Made by a program: the position numbers and the translations under genes. This document shows, in pieces, positions 25,664 through 33,009 of a DNA stretch of 64,000 nt (position 1 is its first letter; each line of letters opens with the position of its first letter). The DNA comes from Dyella flava (GTDB lineage Bacteria; Pseudomonadota; Gammaproteobacteria; Xanthomonadales; Rhodanobacteraceae). Location of the stretch: assembly GCF_016904955.1 (NCBI RefSeq), contig NZ_JADIKE010000038.1, forward strand, positions 434,001 to 498,000, written 5' to 3'. The notes beneath the pieces are model-generated. The model ran no database searches, was not told the origin of the DNA, and worked only from the letters and a program-made list of their open reading frames with translations.

Positions 25664-26125
25664 ATGCACTATCTACGCACTATGGCTGTTGTCGCGGCCT
25701 GTGTCCTGGCCGTCGGATGCTCGCAGCTTGCGGGCCGGCGACCTCTGCTTGGTTATAAGGACAAGGATCATCCGAAGTCGGATACCGCGCTGGTCGTATG
25801 TGCCGAGCAGCCGCAGTACATCTGCGGCATCACCGGTGTCAACGACAAGAGCACCTGGGAGAAATACAACGGTGGCAAGACGCCGTGGGTGCGCGTTCTG
25901 CCCGGCGACCAGGTGATCAGGCTGACGCTGTCCAATTCGCACCTGATCAACCGTCCCTGGCTGAAGATCAACAACGTGCAGGCCGGTCATGTCTACCGCA
26001 TCACGGTTGGCTTCAGCGGTACGGCACTGACGGCGACGTGGGTGGATCTGGGCAGGATGGATTCCTACACCATCCATATGCCGCAGTTCCCGTTGAAGCC
26101 CAAGTCGTATACGGCGCATTTCTGA
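25664..26125 (+). CDS. Hypothetical lipoprotein
   Basis: The 153-residue protein starts MHYLRTMAVVAACVLAVGC, a lipoprotein signal with L-A-V-G-C lipobox. An in-frame GTG four codons upstream is less likely. The mature part has C-A-E-Q-P-Q-Y-I-C-G-I with two Cys, then beta-rich sequence. No known domain recognised. It diverges from parC across about 100 bases, with a TAGAAT box at 25631 that could be its -10 element. Confidence 0.72.
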   Translation: MHYLRTMAVVAACVLAVGCSQLAGRRPLLGYKDKDHPKSDTALVVCAEQPQYICGITGVNDKSTWEKYNGGKTPWVRVLPGDQVIRLTLSNSHLINRPWLKINNVQAGHVYRITVGFSGTALTATWVDLGRMDSYTIHMPQFPLKPKSYTAHF

Positions 26126-26150
26126 TTGATTCTCGCCTCAGCTCGCTTGT

Positions 26151-26285
26151 CTCCTTCTCCCCTTGGGGGAGAAGGTCGGGATGAGGGTGGGAGCTTACGA
26201 TGACGCTTCATCGGAGCGCACTTCAGATGTGTCAGTGGGGCGAGATTGGCCCCTGACCTAACCCTCTCCCCAGGGACAGGGCTTG
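26151..26285. repeat. BIME-like inverted pair of REP-type repeats, pair 1
   Basis: CTTCTCCCC-TTGG-GGGAGAAGG followed by ATGAGGGTGGG (26151-26191), and in opposite orientation CCTAACCCTCTCCCCAGGG (about 26257-26282). Each unit is a short palindrome with an AT-poor tail. The pair brackets about 65 bases and fills the gap between two convergent genes. The same unit type recurs as a pair at 30926-31086. Confidence 0.75.
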
Positions 26286-26290
26286 GTCGA

Positions 26291-27160
26291 TCAATCCTGC
26301 TGCACCGTAATGCCCAGCTTTGCGAGCTGTGCCTGCACACTGTCGGGGCCGGCCAGATGTGCTGCGCCGACGGCGATGAATACCGTGCCGGGCTGCTTGA
26401 GCATGTCACGAATTTTGCTGGCCCAGGCTGTGTTTCGCTGCACGATCAGTTCCTGGTAAAGCGCAGGTTCCTGTGTTTTCAACTCATCATTTTCCAGTTT
26501 GGCGATGGCGGCGACATCGCCTTGTTTCCAGGCGTCGACCAGCGACAGCAGTTCCTCTTTGGTCTTCGCGACGTCACGCAAGGTGTCGCGTAGAAAACCG
26601 ATCTGCATGGGTGCTGGCAGGTCGGCCAGAAACTGGATCTGCTGCTCGGCTGTTTCCAATCCAAACACCGGTTTGCCGGCGCTGCTCATCTGCGCCCTGA
26701 GTTGTTTGTCGACACCCTCGGCAGGATCGAGCCCGGCTTTGAGCAGTGGTGCCACTGACAAGGTCAGTGCGGCAAGCCATGGCTTCATCGGTTGCAGCGT
26801 GGTCACGCCGCCCGGCAAGCCAGCCAGTTCTGCAGCCTTGGCCAGCGCAGCGTTGTCGCTCTCGCTCAGTTGCGTGGAGAGCGGGTGCGCGGCGTCGAGG
26901 CCATATTGCAACACCAACGTTGTCACGCTGGCCTGATCGTCATCGGTCAGTTCGATGTACAGCGACTGGCTGTGTGCGAGCGCTTGATCAAGCGCCGGGA
27001 AGTGCCACTGGGTGTCGTTCGGCAGCAGGTGCACGGTGCCGAACAGATAGACCGTGCTGTTGCCGATTTTTGCTTGCCATAGGGCAGGATGGGCCAGGGC
27101 GTTGCCGCACAGCAGGAATAGCAGCGACAGCACAGAAAGGGAGTGTCGAAGTAAGCGCAT
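26291..27160 (-). CDS. TraB/GumN family protein
   Basis: The 289-residue protein has a signal peptide (L-C-G-N-A-L-A) and the TraB/GumN motifs: L-F-G-T-V-H-L-L-P near residue 40, a G-L-E-T-A-E-Q-Q segment and a C-terminal I-A-V-G-A-A-H-L-A-G-P-D-S-V. The family (TIKI/TraB metalloprotease-like) includes GumN of Xanthomonas and pheromone-shutdown proteins; the conserved Glu and two GxxH motifs suggest metal-dependent proteolysis in the periplasm. It starts 6 bases after cfa, as the last gene of the crcB-DUF190-cfa operon. Confidence 0.87.
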   Translation of the reverse strand: MRLLRHSLSVLSLLFLLCGNALAHPALWQAKIGNSTVYLFGTVHLLPNDTQWHFPALDQALAHSQSLYIELTDDDQASVTTLVLQYGLDAAHPLSTQLSESDNAALAKAAELAGLPGGVTTLQPMKPWLAALTLSVAPLLKAGLDPAEGVDKQLRAQMSSAGKPVFGLETAEQQIQFLADLPAPMQIGFLRDTLRDVAKTKEELLSLVDAWKQGDVAAIAKLENDELKTQEPALYQELIVQRNTAWASKIRDMLKQPGTVFIAVGAAHLAGPDSVQAQLAKLGITVQQD

Positions 27161-27166
27161 GGTGCC

Positions 27167-28285
27167 TCAGCGAGGTACGCGATAGCCGCCGGTTACGCCG
27201 TGCGGACTGAGGGTGAGTTGCCAGAGCTGGTCGCGCCGGCTGCGGAAGACGGCGGCTGATACCGCCAGATAAAAATGCCACATGCGGCGGAAACGTTCGT
27301 CATAGCGCCCCGAAAGCGCCGGCCACGCCGCATCGAAATTCGCCCGCCAGGCACTAAGGGTGCGATCGTAATCGGCACCAAAGTTGTGCCAGTCTTCGAC
27401 CACGAACAAGCCTTCGAGCGCAGCGGCAACCTGGCTGGCGGCTGGAATCATCGAGTTCGGGAAGATGTATTTTTCGATCCACGGATCGGGACGTCCGGGC
27501 GTCTGATTGGTGCCAATGCAATGCAACAGAAACAGCCCGTCGTTTTTCAGGCAGCGCCGCGCTACTTCGAAATACTCGCGGTAGTTCTTGCCGCCGACGT
27601 GTTCGAACATGCCGATCGACATGATGCTGTCGAAGGGTTCGTCAAGCTCATGATAGTCCTGCAAGCGGATCTCGATCGGAAGGCCGTGGCACAAGTCGCG
27701 CGCCAGTTCCGCCTGCTCGTTGGAGACGGTGATGCCCACCCCGCTGACGCCGTAACGCTCTGCCGCAAACTTCAGCGCCTCGCCCCAGCCGCAGCCGATA
27801 TCCAGTACGCGCATGCCGGGCTTCAATTGCAGCTTGCGGCAGATCAGATCGAGTTTGGCTTCCTGCGCATCGTCCAGATTCGCCGCCTGCGCCCAGTAAC
27901 CGCAGGAATACATCATGTGTTTGCCCAGCATGGCCTTGAACAGATCGTTGCCGCGATCGTAGTGCGCCTTGCCGATCTCAAAGGCGTGCTGGCCGCGCTG
28001 CAGGTTGATGAAGCGGGCCTTAAGGTGCGCGATCAGCGTATCCAGTGTCTTGAGGTGCTCGTCCACGTGACTGGAGAGGATGCGGGTGAACAAGCCGGGC
28101 AGATCGTCGGCATCCCACCAGCCATCCATATAGGCTTCACCCAGTCCCAGCGATCCGTGCGCGAACACGCGTGCATAGAGCTGCTCGTCATGAACTCGGA
28201 TATCCGTCGGCGCTGAACCGTCAATGTGCACGCCGGCGGCCTGAAGCAATTCGGCGGCGCGTTGCTGCAAAGAATCCTGACTCAT
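27167..28285 (-). CDS. cfa: Cyclopropane-fatty-acyl-phospholipid synthase
   Basis: Cfa adds a methylene from S-adenosylmethionine across double bonds of membrane phospholipid acyl chains, protecting against acid and other stress. The 372-residue protein has the SAM-binding V-L-D-I-G-C-G-W-G-E, then G-I-T-V-S-N-E-Q and the F-D-S-I-M-S-I-G-M-F-E-H-V-G active-site segment, and L-L-H-C-I-G-T. Its start overlaps the DUF190 stop by 4 bases, which ties it to the fluoride-responsive genes upstream. Confidence 0.95.
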   Translation of the reverse strand: MSQDSLQQRAAELLQAAGVHIDGSAPTDIRVHDEQLYARVFAHGSLGLGEAYMDGWWDADDLPGLFTRILSSHVDEHLKTLDTLIAHLKARFINLQRGQHAFEIGKAHYDRGNDLFKAMLGKHMMYSCGYWAQAANLDDAQEAKLDLICRKLQLKPGMRVLDIGCGWGEALKFAAERYGVSGVGITVSNEQAELARDLCHGLPIEIRLQDYHELDEPFDSIMSIGMFEHVGGKNYREYFEVARRCLKNDGLFLLHCIGTNQTPGRPDPWIEKYIFPNSMIPAASQVAAALEGLFVVEDWHNFGADYDRTLSAWRANFDAAWPALSGRYDERFRRMWHFYLAVSAAVFRSRRDQLWQLTLSPHGVTGGYRVPR

Positions 28286-28644
28286 GCTGTTTCTTCCTTG
28301 CCCAATATCCCGAAATGAACTGGCGACCAGGCATACACCAGGTCGACACCAGCTTCGCGTACCAGGCGCAGCAAGGTCTGTGCGTTGGGTTCGCTTAGCA
28401 GGAATTCGATCTTCTGCGGCAGATCATCGGCCAGTTCGAAGAATGCTTCGTGATGCAGCACGCCGTGCCGGCCGAAGCCTGCCGTTGCGCGGAACACCGA
28501 GCCGCCGCCAAGCTTGTGGCGCTTGGCCAGTTCCAGCACCCATTCGGAGACCAGCAGGCCATCATGGCGGGCATGCACATGCGTGTAGAAGCGCAGGAAG
28601 ATGCCATTGGCGGAGGCGTTGCCGAACGAGGTTTCAAAGCTCAT
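28282..28644 (-). CDS. DUF190 family protein
   Basis: The 120-residue protein carries the DUF190 core G-G-G-S-V-F-R-A-T-A-G-F-G-R-H-G. The fold is PII-like. DUF190 genes are very often neighbours of crcB and are thought to help fluoride tolerance, but their biochemistry is not settled. It is 15 bases after crcB and overlaps cfa by 4 bases. Confidence 0.9.
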   Translation of the reverse strand: MSFETSFGNASANGIFLRFYTHVHARHDGLLVSEWVLELAKRHKLGGGSVFRATAGFGRHGVLHHEAFFELADDLPQKIEFLLSEPNAQTLLRLVREAGVDLVYAWSPVHFGILGKEETA

Positions 28645-28659
28645 GACGTCGATTCCCTA

Positions 28660-29046
28660 TCAATGCCGCAGCAGGCCACGGGTGAGGAAGATACCGAGAA
28701 TGGTCATCGCCAGGCTGCCCAGAAGGTGTACCGCGACATGCGTGCCGAACCAAAGGTATTGGCCACGCAGCAGCAGCGTGTCGGCCTCGGCGGAGAAGGT
28801 GGAGAACGTGGTCAGGCCGCCGAGGAAGCCGGTCATCACGAACAGGCGCAATTCCGGCGGCAAGGTCTGGAAGTGCTCGAAGATGCCCATCATGCAGCCC
28901 ATTATCAGGCCACCGCTGAGGTTGGCCGCGAGTGTGCCAAGCGGGAGAGTAGGGAAGATGGGGTTGAGCAGGATGCCGAGTATCCAGCGCATCCAGCAGC
29001 CCAAGGCGCCGCCCAATCCGACGGCAACAAAACCGCTCAAGCTCAC
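28660..29046 (-). CDS. crcB: Fluoride ion channel CrcB/Fluc
   Basis: CrcB forms dual-topology dimers that let fluoride leave the cell. The GTG at 29046, preceded by CAGGAGACACATC, gives a 128-residue protein (E. coli 127); the open frame upstream would put 13 odd residues in front and overlaps the leader. Four membrane helices, G-G-A-L-G-C-x-x-R-W in helix 1, N-L-S-G in helix 2, and G-F-L-G-G-L-T-T-F-S-T-F-S in helix 3 are diagnostic. A fluoride riboswitch lies just upstream. Confidence 0.95.
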   Translation of the reverse strand: MSLSGFVAVGLGGALGCWMRWILGILLNPIFPTLPLGTLAANLSGGLIMGCMMGIFEHFQTLPPELRLFVMTGFLGGLTTFSTFSAEADTLLLRGQYLWFGTHVAVHLLGSLAMTILGIFLTRGLLRH

Positions 29047-29106
29047 GATGTGTCTCCTGATTGCAATGGATCTGTTCCACGGCAACAGGCACGCCCGCGC
29101 CGCCGG

Positions 29107-29193
29107 AAACCGGTGGTGCAGGCATCATCAACCTTTCGGTGGTTCGTTCCACAAGAGCGCGCCTTGGAGAACGGGAGGCATGCCATCTCCCTC
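29107..29193 (-). promoter_or_regulatory. Fluoride riboswitch (crcB motif)
   Basis: Reading the minus strand from 29193, GGGAGATGGCATGCCTCCC forms the first stem with the conserved GATGGC bulge. It is followed by a roughly 25-base variable region, then GAACCACC, GAAA and GGTTGATGATGCCTGC. The A-A-C-C / G-G-T-T pairing and the TGATGATGCCT block are hallmarks of the crcB RNA motif, which binds fluoride with magnesium. Immediately after, CCACCGG-TTT-CCGGCGG can form a hairpin between aptamer and ribosome-binding site; without a T-run this points to control of translation or another mechanism. The aptamer ends about 65 bases before the crcB GTG. Confidence 0.85.
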
Positions 29194-29229
29194 ATCGTGG
29201 GCATGCTAGCCGATGCGACGGCGAGTTGG

Positions 29230-29310
29230 TAGGTTGGGTTAGCGCGTAACCCAACGATGTTTGTTGCTTCGATGGAATTCCGTTGGGTTACGCTGCGCTA
29301 ACCCAACCTA
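29230..29310. repeat. Palindromic intergenic repeat, family A, copy 2
   Basis: The 81-base element runs from TAGGTTGGGTTAGCGCG to GCGCTAACCCAACCTA with the same inner inverted pair as copy 1 and the same orientation. It separates the 3' end of the GT9 glycosyltransferase gene from the fluoride riboswitch. The last three bases (29308-29310) are the stop codon of the glycosyltransferase on the minus strand. Confidence 0.92.
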
Positions 29311-30414
29311 CCCAACCTGCGGATGGCCGGCAAGTTCCGGCATGTCGGCAATCATGCGTGCAACCTCTTCGGGTTCCTTGCGATGCGCAGCAATGACGTG
29401 CCGGCCTGGACCGTAAGGTCCCCACTCCCCTGCATTGGTTACCGTGAAGATGCCCATGGTAGGGACATCCGACGCGCAGGCCAGATGCATGATGCCGCAA
29501 TCGGCGCTGATATAGACGGCCAAACCGGAAAGCACGCTGGCAATCTTGCGCAGATCGCTGGAGTAGTAGCCGGGGTAGCGCGAACTGAGCATGGATTGGC
29601 CGGAGGCCGGCAGGATCTCAACGATGCGGTGCTCCGGATACTGCGCTTCCAGCACCTGGATAAATCGCATCCACCAGGCTTCGCCCAGCAGTTTGGGTCC
29701 AGTGGCGTTGGCGAAGATGCCGATGATGCCGCGGCCCGGCGAGCTGATGCCGCCTGCCGCCAGTGAACGGGTCAGTGCGCTGCGTCCTTGTTCGCGCTCT
29801 TCTGCGCCAAGGCGGATGTCCGGCACGGGATAATCCGCCGCGGCGTCGCGACCCATCGCGCTGCGCAGCAGGTAAACCGGGCGCCGGCCCTTGCTTTCCA
29901 GCTTCTCGGGCAGCGGTACGGCGTGGGTGATTTCGCCGTGCTTCTTCGGGCTGCTGAAGCCGAGCGTGTACGTCGAATTCGACAGCAGCATCAACAGGCG
30001 GCCGGTCTGCGACAAGGGATCGGCATCGATCGCCAGGTCATAGCGGATCTTGCGCATGCGCCGCAGGGTGCCGAAGAACTGGAACGGGTGACCGACGCCG
30101 TGGGCAGGCAAGCGGAAGATGCGCTGCACGCTGAAGAAATGCCCGTACACGTCATCGGCAATCGGGCTGCGCGTAAGGATGTCGATTTCCGCCGCCGGAA
30201 AGACCTTTTCCAACTCCGACAGCAGTGGCGTGAGCAATAAGGTGTTGCCCAGGCTGTGACTGACATGGCACACCAGGATACGGTAAATGCCTTTGCCCGG
30301 CAGCGGTTCCGACGTGGGCTGTCCATGGCTGCCGAACACCATGCGCATGAGCCGGCGCGCGACCTTGCGGCGCAGATCGTTGATCGGGTCGTAGTAGCGC
30401 GTGTTCTTGAGCAC
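29308..30414 (-). CDS. Glycosyltransferase family 9 (heptosyltransferase-like)
   Basis: The 368-residue protein has the GT9 features: R-I-L-V-C-H-V-S-H-S-L-G-N-T-L-L-L-T-P near residue 45-62, where the heptosyltransferase nucleotide site lies, and the C-terminal S-A-D-C-G-I-M-H-L-A motif with T-x-G-x-F-T. GT9 enzymes add heptose or other sugars to LPS core at the cytoplasmic face. No other LPS gene is beside it, so the acceptor is unknown. Its stop codon lies in repeat copy 2, so the last few residues may come from the repeat. Confidence 0.85.
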   Translation of the reverse strand: MLKNTRYYDPINDLRRKVARRLMRMVFGSHGQPTSEPLPGKGIYRILVCHVSHSLGNTLLLTPLLSELEKVFPAAEIDILTRSPIADDVYGHFFSVQRIFRLPAHGVGHPFQFFGTLRRMRKIRYDLAIDADPLSQTGRLLMLLSNSTYTLGFSSPKKHGEITHAVPLPEKLESKGRRPVYLLRSAMGRDAAADYPVPDIRLGAEEREQGRSALTRSLAAGGISSPGRGIIGIFANATGPKLLGEAWWMRFIQVLEAQYPEHRIVEILPASGQSMLSSRYPGYYSSDLRKIASVLSGLAVYISADCGIMHLACASDVPTMGIFTVTNAGEWGPYGPGRHVIAAHRKEPEEVARMIADMPELAGHPQVG

Positions 30415-30445
30415 AGGAGTTGGGATCAGAAAAGGGCGACGGCGA

Positions 30446-30922
30446 CTATACCGGTTCGCCGCTCGATGTAAGCAGACCGTGTTCGATCAGCCAGTGTTTA
30501 GCGTTTTCCGCGTCCTGTTCGAACCAGGCACGCGCCGAGCCAAGCCGGAAGGTATAGCCCCATGCATCCATATCGGTCATGACGCGCTCGCGGCCGACAC
30601 CGGGCAGGGTGCCGCCCAGCATGATCTGCAGGTAGCAGACAGCATCCTCTTCGGCGATCGAGTCGGTTGCGTCGGTATGGGTTTCGGCACGGCGCTCCGG
30701 CGGCAGCACGATCAGGTGCCCGGCTTCGTGCAGCAGAGAGTGCACCGGCGTATCGCTGCGGGCGTAAACGGTGTTGCCGATGATGCCGGCCTCCTCTTCG
30801 CCCCAGTAGCTGCCGGGAATGGTTTCGCCGTCAGCCACCTGCACCATGCTCAAGCCGTAATGGGCGAGCAGGGACTTGATGGCCGAGTGGTCGATGTCAG
30901 CGATACGAAGAACGTCAGGCAT
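30446..30922 (-). CDS. Small putative zinc metalloprotease-like protein (HEAGH)
   Basis: The 158-residue protein has H65-E-A-G-H69, a textbook HExxH zinc site, followed 21 residues later by an acidic pair E91-E92 in a helix (A-E-E-D-A-V-C-Y-L-Q), a spacing like that of small gluzincin or ImmA/IrrE-type proteases. No signal peptide, so cytoplasmic. I do not recognise a named family. It lies 31 bases upstream of the GT9 gene in the same direction and may be co-transcribed. Confidence 0.72.
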   Translation of the reverse strand: MPDVLRIADIDHSAIKSLLAHYGLSMVQVADGETIPGSYWGEEEAGIIGNTVYARSDTPVHSLLHEAGHLIVLPPERRAETHTDATDSIAEEDAVCYLQIMLGGTLPGVGRERVMTDMDAWGYTFRLGSARAWFEQDAENAKHWLIEHGLLTSSGEPV

Positions 30923-30925
30923 TTA

Positions 30926-31086
30926 CTCCCTCTCCCCTCCGGGGAGGGTTGGGGTGAGGGGTCAGCCTCGCGAAAGGGCTGATCCATGGCAGTGTTTTGA
31001 AAGAAGGAGGCCGTTTAACCGAAGGACTAAAGCGTGAGGCGGTCGCAACCCACGCCTCAGCCCATCCTCCCCCGCAGGGGAGGGGA
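30926..31086. repeat. BIME-like inverted pair of REP-type repeats, pair 2
   Basis: CCCTCTCCCCTCCGGGGAGGG with tail TTGGGGTGAGGGG (30927-30961), then about 90 bases, then the opposite-facing unit CCTCAGCCCATCCTCCCCCG-CAGGGGAGGGG (31054-31085). It occupies the gap between minE and the HEAGH gene and matches pair 1 at 26151-26285 in unit type and layout. Confidence 0.78.
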
Positions 31087-31091
31087 CGCGA

Positions 31092-31367
31092 TCAGGTTGC
31101 AGCATTACCCGCCGGCTTGCCATCCGGCAGCGCCACCGACAACTCCAGCACTTCATGCCCGCTGTCGCGTTCGACATTGATGTTGATCGCTTCGAGGTCG
31201 ACGTTGACGTATTTCTTGATGACCTCGAGCAATTCGTTACGCATCAGCGGCAGGTAATCGGGCGCACCCCGGGTGGAGCGTTCCTGCGCAACGATGATAC
31301 GCAGGCGTTCTTTCGCCACGACAGCGGTCGGTTCCGGTTTGCGCTTCAGGAAATCGAGGATACCCAT
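31092..31367 (-). CDS. minE: Cell division topological specificity factor MinE
   Basis: MinE drives MinD off the membrane and sets up pole-to-pole oscillation, keeping the division site at midcell. The 91-residue protein begins MGILDFLKRK (the membrane-targeting helix), contains the MinD-contact region A-K-E-R-L-R-I-I-V-A-Q-E-R and the topological domain Y-L-P-L-M-R-N-E-L-L-E-V-I-K-K-Y. It starts 5 bases after minD. Confidence 0.98.
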   Translation of the reverse strand: MGILDFLKRKPEPTAVVAKERLRIIVAQERSTRGAPDYLPLMRNELLEVIKKYVNVDLEAININVERDSGHEVLELSVALPDGKPAGNAAT

Positions 31368-31372
31368 CGCGA

Positions 31373-32188
31373 TCAGCCTCCGAATACGCGCTGGAAGAAG
31401 CCCTTCTTGGGTGCGTCAAGGAAGCGCATCGGGCGGGTCTCGCCGAGGATGCGGGCCACGGTGTCGCGATAGGCCTGCCCGGCGTGAGAATTTTCGTCCA
31501 CGATTACCGGCACGCCCGCGTTGGATGCTGCGAGCACGTTTTCCGATTCCGGAATCACACCGACGACATTGATGCCGAGGATTTCCTCGACGTCCTTCAC
31601 GCTGAGCATTTCACCTTGGTCCACGCGCGAGGGGTTGTAGCGGGTCAACAGCAGGTGCTGGGTGATGGCGCCGTCACCGCGTTCGGCGCGACGGGTCTTG
31701 CTGGCCAGCAGGCCCAGGATGCGATCGGAGTCGCGCACCGAAGAGACTTCCGGGTTGACCACCACCACGGCGTGATCGGCGAAGTACATCGCCAGGTGCG
31801 CGCCCTTTTCGATGCCGGCCGGCGAGTCGCAGATGATGTAGTCGAACTCTTCCTTGACCAGATCGTCGAGCACTTTCTCGACACCCTCCTGGGTCAGCGC
31901 GTCCTTGTCGCGCGTCTGGCTGGCGGCAAGTACGTACAGATTTTCGTAGCGCTTGTCCTTGATGAGGGCCTGCTTGATATTGGCCTCGCCGTGCACGACG
32001 TTGACGAAGTCGTATACCACGCGACGTTCGCAGCCCATGATCAGGTCAAGGTTGCGCAAGCCGACGTCGAAGTCGATCACTGCCACTTTCTTGCCCTGCA
32101 TGGCCAGGCCGGTGGCAAGCGACGCACTGGTAGTGGTCTTGCCGACGCCGCCCTTACCGGACGTCACAACGATAATCTCAGCACTCAA
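31373..32188 (-). CDS. minD: Septum site-determining ATPase MinD (TTG start)
   Basis: MinD is the membrane-cycling ATPase that recruits MinC and MinE. The best start is the TTG at 32188: it is preceded by GGAGA at good spacing, gives MSAEIIVVTSGKGGVGKTT and 271 residues (E. coli 270), and no ATG or GTG lies near. The deviant Walker A G-K-G-G-V-G-K-T-T is at residues 11-19, the A-prime motif D-F-D-V-G-L-R-N-L-D follows, and the C-terminal membrane-targeting amphipathic helix K-K-G-F-F-Q-R-V-F-G-G is intact. Confidence 0.97.
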   Translation of the reverse strand: MSAEIIVVTSGKGGVGKTTTSASLATGLAMQGKKVAVIDFDVGLRNLDLIMGCERRVVYDFVNVVHGEANIKQALIKDKRYENLYVLAASQTRDKDALTQEGVEKVLDDLVKEEFDYIICDSPAGIEKGAHLAMYFADHAVVVVNPEVSSVRDSDRILGLLASKTRRAERGDGAITQHLLLTRYNPSRVDQGEMLSVKDVEEILGINVVGVIPESENVLAASNAGVPVIVDENSHAGQAYRDTVARILGETRPMRFLDAPKKGFFQRVFGG

Positions 32189-32226
32189 GGGTTCGTCTCC
32201 GCTGGTGTTCTTATAGTCAGTAATAG

Positions 32227-33009
32227 TTACTTCAGAGGCGCAATCAACAATTTCTCGCCATCGAGCCAGCATTGCACAGAGTGGCCCTCCAGGTCTTTCG
32301 GAATCTGCTCGAAGACCCGGTAATGGCCGGCGATGGCCACCAGCTCGGCACGGAAGTCCGAGACGAAGATACGTGCCTTCACATCCCCCTGTGCTCCCGC
32401 CATGGCGCGGCCCTTGAGGCTGCCGTAAACATGGATGCTGCCATCGGCGATGACTTCGGCGCCGTTGGCGATCGCGCCCATCACCACCAGGTCGTGATCG
32501 CGTGCATACACTTGCTGGCCGGAACGCACGGCGCCTTCGTGGTGTTGTGCACCCGGGTTGCTGCCGGGAGCGGGCGCCGAAAGTACCGGTTCGCGCACCG
32601 GTGCCGGTACGGGTGCAGCTGCCGGCACGGGGCTGGGCGCCGGCGACGCGATGCTGCCACCATCCGCAGGCTCGTAGGCGGCGCGGAACTTGGCGATCAG
32701 CGGCAGGCCCATGCGCTGGGCCAATGCCTCGGTAGCACTGGTGCCATAGGCCAGGCCCACCGGCAGCATCCCCGCGCTACGCACCGCTTCGAGCAGTGCG
32801 TCAACCGTACCGTCGTCGGGAAGGTTGAGCAGGTGGCTCAGGTCGAGCACGACCGCGGCGCGTGAGAACAGCTGCGGCGCGGAACGCACGCGGCGTTCCA
32901 GTTCCTCGCACAAGGCCGCCGCATCGGGCCTTTTTATACGTACACAAGCAATGCCGACCTGGCCGAAGCGGAGGTCGCAAGCGTCATTGGCTTCCATCTT
33001 TGCATTCAT
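32227..33009 (-). CDS. minC: Septum site-determining protein MinC
   Basis: MinC inhibits FtsZ polymerisation away from midcell. The 260-residue protein has an N-terminal FtsZ-inhibiting domain (to about 120), a long Pro/Ala-rich linker at about 128-160, and the C-terminal beta-helix domain (H-D-L-V-V-M-G, A-N-G-A-E-V-I-A-D-G-S-I-H-V-Y-G, L-K-G-R-A-M-A-G) that binds MinD. It lies 38 bases before minD and overlaps the upstream GNAT gene by 4 bases. Confidence 0.96.
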   Translation of the reverse strand: MNAKMEANDACDLRFGQVGIACVRIKRPDAAALCEELERRVRSAPQLFSRAAVVLDLSHLLNLPDDGTVDALLEAVRSAGMLPVGLAYGTSATEALAQRMGLPLIAKFRAAYEPADGGSIASPAPSPVPAAAPVPAPVREPVLSAPAPGSNPGAQHHEGAVRSGQQVYARDHDLVVMGAIANGAEVIADGSIHVYGSLKGRAMAGAQGDVKARIFVSDFRAELVAIAGHYRVFEQIPKDLEGHSVQCWLDGEKLLIAPLK

